A stretch of DNA of 10,496 bases from CAYTZA01 sp964442365 (GTDB lineage: Bacteria > Patescibacteriota > Minisyncoccia > Phycocordibacterales > DAORIS01): NCBI GenBank assembly GCA_964442365.1, contig CAYTZA010000021.1, positions 1 to 10,496 of the forward strand. Reading direction: 5' to 3'. Both the position numbers and the translations under genes were made by a program. Within the stretch, counting starts at the first letter, position 1; the number at the start of each line of letters is the position of its first letter. Under the pieces are notes generated by a model that saw only the letters and a list, made by a program, of their open reading frames with translations, was not told where the DNA came from and ran no database searches. This document shows positions 1 through 4,126 of the stretch, piece by piece.

Positions 1-776
1 GTATCCTTGATGGGTACCGAGAAGATCACCACGTCGGACTGTTTAACAACTTGAGCGTTGGTCAGTCCCGTCGGTTTATTCTCATCGGAGCCAATGACCG
101 AACAGTCGAGTTGTTCAAAGAATTGCTTGAGCATGGCACCAAATCTGCCATTAATACCAATAATTCCAACAATAACTTGTCTGACTGTAGCTTCGTTTTG
201 AAGAAACACGAACGTCGTTTTATTGTCCGGAACATCTTGAATATTCTCGGCCAAAATCCTCAGTCCATATTCCTTAGCTGCCGCTTTTGGAGCAATGGCC
301 CCAATTTTCACATTGGGTCCGAGCTTGGCTACAGCTTTTGCAGCATTACCAGTCGAGTCACGCTTACTGCGCCTATCGGGAGTAATTCCGATCGAGTCAA
401 GGTATCTGCCACACTGTTGAATTGCTTTCTCATGCGACATCACACGCTCGAGATCTTCAGCTCGGGCAACGTGTTGAGGTGCCAAGAGGCAATGATTGAT
501 CTGAAGGTCGAGCCGATCTCGTTCTTGCAAATTGTATCCCATCTCTCGGAATGCCAACAAGTTTTCTGTCACCTCCACAACTTCACCAGCGATCGAGTTT
601 CGAATCGGGACGACCGCATAAGCCGGTTCTTCAATAAGACGCTTGAACACGTTCGAGTGAGTGCCGCAAAAAATGATTTCGCAATCGATCTGTGCCCATC
701 CTTGTCTTTGAATGAAAGCCAGTGCTGCTTCGTGTCCGTTGGTAAAAGCATCGAGAACAAAAATCTTCTTTTTCAT
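1..776 (-). CDS. pheA/tyrA: Prephenate dehydratase-prephenate dehydrogenase fusion (partial, C-terminus off the left edge)
   Basis: I translated the minus strand from the ATG at 776-774: 258 codons are open to the window edge. Residues 1-192 resemble the catalytic domain of prephenate dehydratase (prephenate to phenylpyruvate, phenylalanine pathway): VVPIRNS at 55-61 (family VVPIENS), INHCLLAP at 93-100, ERVMSHEKAIQQC at 110-122, DSTGNAAKAVA at 140-150, YGLRILAENIQD at 170-181, NKTTF at 185-189. From residue 200 the chain becomes a Rossmann NAD(P) domain of TyrA type: GIIGINGRFG at 204-213, an acidic D231 after the second strand, and SDVVIFSVPIKD at 247-258. TyrA makes 4-hydroxyphenylpyruvate or a related tyrosine precursor. 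No ACT regulatory domain lies between the two. The usual catalytic Thr-Arg-Phe reads Thr-Thr-Phe (187-189), and the Glu of PIENS is Arg, so the dehydratase may be altered in activity. AAGGAG (785-790) sits 8 bases before the ATG. There are 23 Ile codons and none is ATA, unlike the genes to the right. Confidence 0.85.
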   Translation of the reverse strand, partial: MKKKIFVLDAFTNGHEAALAFIQRQGWAQIDCEIIFCGTHSNVFKRLIEEPAYAVVPIRNSIAGEVVEVTENLLAFREMGYNLQERDRLDLQINHCLLAPQHVARAEDLERVMSHEKAIQQCGRYLDSIGITPDRRSKRDSTGNAAKAVAKLGPNVKIGAIAPKAAAKEYGLRILAENIQDVPDNKTTFVFLQNEATVRQVIVGIIGINGRFGAMLKQFFEQLDCSVIGSDENKPTGLTNAQVVKQSDVVIFSVPIKD

Positions 777-784
777 CTATAAAT

Positions 785-790
785 CTCCTT
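785..790 (-). promoter_or_regulatory. Shine-Dalgarno site of the PheA-TyrA gene
   Basis: AAGGAG on the minus strand, 8 bases before the ATG at 776. It fixes the start codon. I could not pick a convincing -35/-10 pair for this gene in 791-890. That stretch is AT-rich and holds a short palindrome, TACGTACGTA (855-864), of unknown meaning. Confidence 0.8.
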
Positions 791-889
791 GGTTTAGGGT
801 TTAAAAGAACTTTCTATTTACACTCTAATCTTGCAAAAAACTACCACAAATCTATACGTACGTACAGACCAATAATATTTACTTGATAC

Positions 890-921
890 AAAAAAACCCC
901 TCTCCACGGTGGAGAGGGGTT
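890..921 (-). terminator. Rho-independent terminator of the PEP-CTERM gene
   Basis: Nine-base-pair perfect stem (897-905 with 911-919, CCCCTCTCC/GGAGAGGGG), 5-base loop, followed on the minus strand by a run of seven U (plus-strand A at 890-896). It lies 32 bases beyond the stop of the PEP-CTERM gene and upstream of the PheA-TyrA gene, so it separates the two units. Confidence 0.9.
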
Positions 922-954
922 ACTAGAGCTTGTGCATCTCAGACTCTGGCGTTA
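890..954 (-). repeat. Composite terminator repeat, copy 1
   Basis: Read on the minus strand, the element starts TAACGCCA (954-947), where TAA is the stop codon of the PEP-CTERM gene, passes through a weak AGAG/CTCT stem and ends in the terminator hairpin. Copy 2 at 1531-1594 has the same TAACGCCA start, the same 58-base length from TAA to the end of the G/C stem, and a hairpin matching at 21 of 23 bases, while the middle differs. Confidence 0.6.
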
Positions 955-1443
955 AATGACCCTTGCACGTCTTACTCTAACGCGCAAGAGAGAAATTCCT
1001 GCCAAAAATCCAATTGTCAGAATTCCGGTACTCGGTTCCGGAATAACTGCCGAATACTCTTCGGCAGTGTACTCGAGCCATGGAGTACCTTCAATCGTAA
1101 ACAGAGGTACCGGACCAGCTGATATTCCCCACTCCGCAAAGTCCGCTGGCAAGGTGTACCAGTATATGAAGGACTCCTGAGGAAACTGATCCGGAGGATA
1201 GTAAGTCCAATCTCCGATGACCGAAACACCAGGTGTCCACCACGTTGCGTAATCCGATTGGATAAATGCCGCCGTGTTCTCCGTCATGTTTGGCAGAGTA
1301 AGGTATCCGTAGTAATCAGGGTCCGCCGACCACGATGCCGAATCCCAGTCGCCGTCTCGCCAAATAGCGATGGTATAGGCTTCAACGTGAGACGCCAGAA
1401 CCACAAGAACAGAGATCGCCACAATCAAAGAACGCATACGCAT
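952..1443 (-). CDS. Small secreted protein with a PEP-CTERM sorting signal
   Basis: The protein has 163 residues. An N-terminal signal peptide (residues 1-22, basic start, hydrophobic VAISVLVVLA core, cleavage likely after SHVEA) precedes a mature part of about 110 residues rich in Trp, Tyr, Asp and Pro, with no Cys and no family I recognise. The C-terminus is a textbook PEP-CTERM signal: VIPEPSTG (133-140), a hydrophobic segment of about 13 residues, then an Arg-rich tail RVRVRRARVI. In known systems an exosortase (EpsH/XrtA family) cleaves near PEP and the protein goes to the surface or the extracellular matrix. No exosortase is in the window. The first of two nearby ATGs is chosen because CAGGAG (1451-1456) lies 7 bases before it. 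The gene is monocistronic, with promoter at 1501-1529 and terminator at 890-921. The mature function is unknown. Confidence 0.8.
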   Translation of the reverse strand: MRMRSLIVAISVLVVLASHVEAYTIAIWRDGDWDSASWSADPDYYGYLTLPNMTENTAAFIQSDYATWWTPGVSVIGDWTYYPPDQFPQESFIYWYTLPADFAEWGISAGPVPLFTIEGTPWLEYTAEEYSAVIPEPSTGILTIGFLAGISLLRVRVRRARVI

Positions 1444-1500
1444 AGCTAGGCTCCTGAAAAGGGGTGTTTAGTACAAGATGCTGGAAAAGAACAGAAACTT

Positions 1501-1529
1501 ATTCTAACACAGTTGTATTGAAATGACAA
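1501..1529 (-). promoter_or_regulatory. Sigma-70-type promoter of the PEP-CTERM gene
   Basis: TTGTCA (1529-1524), a 17-base spacer, then TAGAAT (1506-1501) on the minus strand. Transcription would start near 1494, giving a leader of about 50 bases. It begins immediately after the terminator of the upstream unit (1531-1559). Confidence 0.8.
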
Positions 1530-1530
1530 T

Positions 1531-1559
1531 AAAAAGCCCCTCTCCACGTTGGAAAGGGG
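1531..1559 (-). terminator. Rho-independent terminator of the orphan unit 1531-1850
   Basis: Stem 1537-1545 with 1551-1559 (nine pairs including one G-U), 5-base loop, then CUUUUUAUU on the minus strand. It is a near copy of the terminator at 890-921. Confidence 0.88.
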
Positions 1560-1594
1560 TTGCCACAGTCCGAGACAAGTAAACTGTGGCGTTA
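1531..1594 (-). repeat. Composite terminator repeat, copy 2 (tandem hairpins)
   Basis: On the minus strand the element starts TAACGCCA (1594-1587), then forms a perfect 8-bp stem GCCACAGT/ACTGTGGC (1590-1583 with 1569-1562, 13-base loop), directly followed by the terminator hairpin. It is homologous in layout and length to copy 1 at 890-954. The TAA is in frame with the 32-codon ORF 1625-1723, ten sense codons beyond that ORF's TGA. Confidence 0.6.
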
Positions 1595-1624
1595 GAGGTG
1601 TTGGTGACTTTGAGGCTTTACCTC

Positions 1625-1723
1625 TCAACCACCGTACCAAAGAAGGACGCGAGGGTCATGAGTACGACCTTCACGAGCCGCATGTGTGTCGGCAGACTGC
1701 CAGCGAGCAATATGTCTACACAT
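1625..1723 (-). CDS. Possible 32-residue peptide in the orphan unit
   Basis: ATG at 1723-1721, stop TGA at 1627-1625. GAAAGG (1731-1736) lies 7 bases upstream as a plausible ribosome binding site. The peptide is basic and polar (starts MCRHIARWQSAD, ends LLWYGG) with no signal peptide or membrane segment and no family I recognise. After the TGA the frame stays open for ten codons to a TAA that opens the terminator repeat, so the TGA could be a later truncation of a slightly longer ORF. It may equally be chance within a non-coding RNA. Confidence 0.35.
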   Translation of the reverse strand: MCRHIARWQSADTHAAREGRTHDPRVLLWYGG

Positions 1724-1810
1724 GTATGAACCTTTCAAACAGAACAGTACTTGTCTTAGTGATTGTTGGGCAACGTTCCCACACACCACAGATCACTTTG
1801 ATCAAGCATA

Positions 1811-1827
1811 TTCTGATATAAATTATA
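1811..1827 (-). repeat. Shared -10/start-site block, copy 1
   Basis: Minus-strand TATAATTTATATCAGAA, identical at 16 of 17 positions to the block at 2310-2326. It covers the -10 element and the likely first transcribed bases of the orphan unit. Confidence 0.6.
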
Positions 1828-1850
1828 TGATGCTAGTGTTTTGGTGTCAA
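1822..1850 (-). promoter_or_regulatory. Perfect-consensus sigma-70 promoter
   Basis: TTGACA (1850-1845), 17-base spacer, TATAAT (1827-1822) on the minus strand. Both hexamers match the consensus exactly, which implies a strong promoter. It lies just downstream of the terminator at 1867-1900 and has no sizeable gene behind it. Confidence 0.88.
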
Positions 1851-1866
1851 AAATATAAAAATAGAT

Positions 1867-1900
1867 AAAAAAATACCCCACGAATTTTTGGTTCGTGGGG
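1867..1900 (-). terminator. Rho-independent terminator of the 1868-2349 unit
   Basis: Perfect 9-bp stem CCCCACGAA/TTCGTGGGG (1876-1884 with 1892-1900), 7-base loop, then UAUUUUUUU on the minus strand (plus-strand A run at 1867-1873). Nothing comparable follows the hairpin on the plus strand, so it works in the minus direction. Confidence 0.88.
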
Positions 1901-1919
1901 CGGTGGGGTTTTGATGAAA

Positions 1920-1960
1920 CTAGCCCTTGAATCGTTTTAAGGCGAAACAAGGGTCCTTAG
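1920..1960 (-). other. Imperfect long hairpin in the orphan transcript
   Basis: Pairs 1920-1922/1958-1960, 1924-1929/1948-1953 and 1932-1934/1943-1945, the inner two separated by a symmetric 2x2 internal loop, with an 8-base apical loop. It stands about 20 bases before the terminator stem. It has no U tract of its own, so it is more likely an RNA structure than a second terminator. Confidence 0.5.
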
Positions 1961-2077
1961 TTTTCGGTCTCCGTTCTGGGGACTCGGTCCCGGTTCGCGG
2001 TGAGTAGTGCAATAAGGTATTGTCCACAGATAGACCCAAAGCTTGATTACTTTAGGATCCGTGGATCGCGCGGGAGA

Positions 2078-2215
2078 TCACTTGCCCCTGGTGGCCGTGA
2101 TTTTGGCCAAGGGAAGGAGGAGTCCGCGGGTGCCGGCGTTGTTGGAGGTGATGGCGATGTTATTGCCCAACGAGGGCTTTCCGTAGCGATGGGACGGAGG
2201 GGGGCGGATCAGCAT
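2078..2215 (-). CDS. Possible 45-residue GC-rich peptide
   Basis: ATG at 2215-2213, TGA at 2080-2078. AAGGAG (2223-2228) is 7 bases upstream, the best SD-start pair in the intergenic part of the window. The peptide starts MLIRPPPSHRYGKP and ends LAKITATRGK. It is basic, with no Cys, no signal peptide and no domain I recognise. Codon third positions are G or C in 37 of the 44 codons after the start, far above the neighbours on either side, so it may be foreign or under unusual constraint. It is the only ORF with a proper ribosome site in this unit. Function unknown. Confidence 0.45.
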   Translation of the reverse strand: MLIRPPPSHRYGKPSLGNNIAITSNNAGTRGLLLPLAKITATRGK

Positions 2216-2263
2216 AAGCACGCTCCTTGTGAAAAAAACCGTTTTAGATGTCGGTGTTGTGAT

Positions 2264-2281
2264 ACAGAGAACATTCTCTGT
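2264..2281. promoter_or_regulatory. Perfect 18-bp inverted repeat (possible operator)
   Basis: ACAGAGAA-CA-TTCTCTGT: 8-bp perfect arms with a 2-base centre, about 40 bases downstream of the predicted start of the 1868-2349 transcript and 50 bases before the 45-codon ORF. The symmetry and tiny spacer suit a dimeric DNA-binding repressor better than an RNA hairpin. It does not match the LexA boxes I know. Confidence 0.45.
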
Positions 2282-2309
2282 TTAAATCACTTACCAATCA
2301 CCCTTAACG

Positions 2310-2326
2310 TTCTGATATAAAGTATA
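2310..2326 (-). repeat. Shared -10/start-site block, copy 2
   Basis: Minus-strand TATACTTTATATCAGAA, differing from the block at 1811-1827 only in the fifth base of the -10 hexamer. The two promoters' spacers and -35 flanks are otherwise unlike. Confidence 0.6.
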
Positions 2327-2349
2327 GCACCCTATACAATAAAAGTCAA
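2321..2349 (-). promoter_or_regulatory. Near-consensus sigma-70 promoter
   Basis: TTGACT (2349-2344), 17-base spacer, TATACT (2326-2321) on the minus strand. One mismatch per hexamer. It drives the orphan unit and lies back to back with the GlmU-type gene. Confidence 0.82.
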
Positions 2350-2370
2350 GCGACTAATTATTTAACCCCG

Positions 2371-2379
2371 TGATAGCAT
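2371..2379 (+). promoter_or_regulatory. Possible extended -10 of the GlmU-type gene
   Basis: TGATAGCAT (TGnTAnnnT) ends 9 bases before the ATG at 2389, with no good -35 and no SD. If used, the mRNA would have almost no leader. Weak alone; it gains some weight from the similar arrangement at serS and parB. Confidence 0.35.
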
Positions 2380-2388
2380 ATTTTATCT

Positions 2389-3132
2389 ATGAATCACGTG
2401 ATTATTCTAGCCGGAGGCAAAGGGACACGCATGAAGTCTGACCTACCCAAAGTACTAACTCCGGTAAAAGGTGAGCCTATACTAAAACGCCTCCTTACAA
2501 GCGTCTTACCAGTATGTGAAAAGCCTACGATTATAATCGGACACAAAGGAGAAGAAGTTATCAAAGCTACGAACAATGCATATGATTATGTCGAACAAAA
2601 AGAACAAAAAGGTACTGGTCATGCTATAGCCTGTGCTAAAGATTCCTTATCTTCAAGAAAAGATATAACTTCGATTATTGTACTTCCCGGTGATCATCCA
2701 CTTATAAGTACAAATACAATCAAAAAATTGATTGAGATAAAAGAAAAAAACAATGCAAGTATTGTTCTTGCTACTACCGTAGTTCCTTCATATGAAAATC
2801 AATACAATACTTTTCATCACTATGGAAGAATAATTACCGATTCAAAAGGAATAGTTTCTGGCATAGTCGAATACAAAGACGCGAGTGATGAACAGAAAAA
2901 TATAAAAGAAGTTAATTTAAGTTACTATTGTTTTGACCCGGCATGGCTCTGGCAACATATAGATACAATCAATAATACAAATGCTTCAGGAGAATATTAT
3001 CTAACCGATCTTATAGAAATAGCATATAAACAAAATAAAACCGTATTGTCTTGCCCTATCGAAAATATACAAGAATCTTTTGGTATAAATACTCCCGAAC
3101 AACTAGCAATCGTCGAAAGTTATATCAATTAA
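2389..3132 (+). CDS. glmU: GlmU-type UDP-GlcNAc pyrophosphorylase domain protein (no acetyltransferase domain)
   Basis: The protein has 247 residues, the length of the N-terminal half of bifunctional GlmU, which joins UTP and GlcNAc-1-phosphate to give UDP-GlcNAc for peptidoglycan. Visible landmarks: the nucleotide-binding loop ILAGGKGTRMKSDLPKVL (6-23, with Arg14 and Lys21), GTGHAIA (75-81), metal-binding Asp102 in LPGDHPLI, YGRII (145-149), IVEYKDAS (159-166), EVNLSYYCFD (174-183), GEYYLTD (201-207) and Asn234 in FGINTPEQLA. It ends where GlmU would enter the left-handed beta-helix acetyltransferase, so GlcN-1-P acetylation must come from elsewhere. Use as another sugar-phosphate nucleotidyltransferase is possible, but the SDLPKVL signature favours GlmU. 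There is no SD. It converges on the dus gene with a single base between the stops. Confidence 0.88.
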   Translation: MNHVIILAGGKGTRMKSDLPKVLTPVKGEPILKRLLTSVLPVCEKPTIIIGHKGEEVIKATNNAYDYVEQKEQKGTGHAIACAKDSLSSRKDITSIIVLPGDHPLISTNTIKKLIEIKEKNNASIVLATTVVPSYENQYNTFHHYGRIITDSKGIVSGIVEYKDASDEQKNIKEVNLSYYCFDPAWLWQHIDTINNTNASGEYYLTDLIEIAYKQNKTVLSCPIENIQESFGINTPEQLAIVESYIN

Positions 3133-3133
3133 A

Positions 3134-4126
3134 CTACTTATTTATATAATCTGTCACGATTTTTTCTACTTCTTCTACAGAATTTGTTTCCATAAGTGCT
3201 ATACGCAATTCTTTAGAACCATCAAAACCGTGCACATATGCTTTATAATGCTTTTTCATAATAGCAAAATTTCTAACATCACCTAAAAGTTCCATAAACA
3301 ATTTCGAATGTTCTACGAGTGTCAATAATTTTTCTTCTATTGTTATCTCTTTTTGTTTTCCATGAAGTGAAGCAAAAAGCCAAGGATTACCAAAAATAGC
3401 TCGTCCAAGCATAACACCGTCAGCCCCAGATTGTCGTGCTTTTTGATCAGCATCTAAAAGGTCTAGGGCATCGCCGTTACCAAAGATAAGAGCGGGGCTT
3501 TTAAGTTCATTGCGAATCTCTACTGCACGAGCAATACGATCCCAACGAGCAGGCACATCAGACATTTCTTTTCGAGTGCGAGCATGGACAGTAACCAGAG
3601 CTGGATCTTCAGAGAGAATTTCAGGAAGCCAAGTTTCCAATTCATCTTTATTGTATCCAAGACGGATTTTTACTGAGACAGGAATATTTCCAGCACCCTC
3701 TTTGGCAGCACGTATGAGTGCTTTAGCAATATCTGGAGTCTTACAAAGTGCTGCACCGGCACCTTGTCTTTCTACACCACGATCAGGACAACCCATATTT
3801 ATATCAATACCGTCGAAACCAAGTTTCTTGGCTAAAGTAGCAGCATCACGCATATAGTCGGGATTCGAAGTAAAAAACTGAGCGATTATTGGACGTTCTT
3901 TTTCAGAATATAACAATCCATGCATAAGTTTTTCTTTACCCAAAGCATCAGCACGAGCAAGGCCATCTGCAGAGACAAACTCTGTCCACATTGCATCGGG
4001 ATTACCACGATCAGCGATCACACGTCTAAAAGCTGCATCAGTAACATCGGCCATAGGAGCCAAGACAAAAAGCGGACGTTGTTCTTTGTCCGCTTTCTCT
4101 TTTAGTTTCTGCCATACATGCTTCAT
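3134..4126 (-). CDS. dus: tRNA-dihydrouridine synthase
   Basis: The 330-residue FMN enzyme reduces uridine to dihydrouridine in tRNA D-loops using NAD(P)H. The TIM barrel starts at LAPMADVTDAAFRR (22-35). Catalytic Cys113 lies in DINMGCPDRGVERQGAGAAL (108-127), and FMN/phosphate segments follow: PVSVKIRLGY, VTVHARTRKE, FGNGD and GADGVMLGRAIFGNPWLF. The C-terminal helical domain is present, so the protein looks complete, closest in layout to bacterial DusB-like members; I cannot assign the exact subfamily or target position. The start ATG overlaps the ftsQ stop as ATGA with no good SD before it, which points to translational coupling as the last gene of serS-ftsQ-dus. The stop is one base from the stop of the convergent GlmU-type gene, leaving no room for a terminator. 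Confidence 0.95.
   Translation of the reverse strand: MKHVWQKLKEKADKEQRPLFVLAPMADVTDAAFRRVIADRGNPDAMWTEFVSADGLARADALGKEKLMHGLLYSEKERPIIAQFFTSNPDYMRDAATLAKKLGFDGIDINMGCPDRGVERQGAGAALCKTPDIAKALIRAAKEGAGNIPVSVKIRLGYNKDELETWLPEILSEDPALVTVHARTRKEMSDVPARWDRIARAVEIRNELKSPALIFGNGDALDLLDADQKARQSGADGVMLGRAIFGNPWLFASLHGKQKEITIEEKLLTLVEHSKLFMELLGDVRNFAIMKKHYKAYVHGFDGSKELRIALMETNSVEEVEKIVTDYINK

Larger units (their letters stand above)
1531..1850 (-). ncRNA. Orphan transcription unit, possible small RNA or peptide mRNA
   Basis: A perfect-consensus promoter (1822-1850) and a strong terminator (1531-1559) bound a predicted transcript of about 280 bases on the minus strand. Besides the 32-codon ORF it contains a short inverted repeat GATCAAAGTGATC just after the start and the tandem-hairpin 3' end. 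I looked for hallmarks of tmRNA, RNase P RNA, SRP RNA and 6S RNA and found none. The transcript itself is well supported by sequence; its nature is not. Confidence 0.5.
1868..2349 (-). ncRNA. Second orphan transcription unit with structured 3' region
   Basis: A promoter (2321-2349) and terminator (1867-1900) bound a predicted minus-strand transcript of about 445 bases. Its first half carries an 18-bp dyad and a 45-codon ORF with a strong SD. The following 1900-2077 has no ATG-started gene but forms hairpins: 1920-1960 (stems CTA/TAG, CCCTTG/CAAGGG and TCG/CGA with symmetric AA/AA internal loops on the plus strand) and 1979-1991 (GGGAC/GTCCC, 3-base loop). One frame from a possible GTG near 2024 is open to a TAG at 1922-1920 (about 35 codons), without an SD. 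I match it to no known RNA family. It could be a small mRNA with a folded tail or a dual-function RNA. Confidence 0.5.

Noticed and set aside
51..782. 243-codon open frame on the plus strand opposite the PheA-TyrA gene
   Set aside because: It matches no family, while the minus strand over the same bases reads as a clear dehydratase-dehydrogenase with an SD site.
855..864. TACGTACGTA palindrome upstream of the PheA-TyrA gene
   Set aside because: Short and self-repetitive, with no second copy near another promoter; not enough to call an operator.
2022..2030. TTGTCCACA as a DnaA box and hint of an origin
   Set aside because: It has one mismatch to TTWTNCACA and stands alone; a second imperfect word near 10330 is far away. 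No cluster and no AT-rich unwinding element tied to them.
1868..2077. Structured tail as tmRNA, RNase P RNA, SRP RNA or 6S RNA
   Set aside because: None of the diagnostic words (tmRNA tRNA-like TTCGA ends, RNase P GAGGAAAGTCC, SRP GGTCAGGTCC) is present, and no 6S-like long duplex with a central bubble could be drawn.
2000..2320. 106-codon plus-strand frame
   Set aside because: It has no SD, runs through the dyad and the shared start-site block of the minus-strand unit, and has a skewed Gly/Arg composition typical of a shadow of GC-rich sequence.
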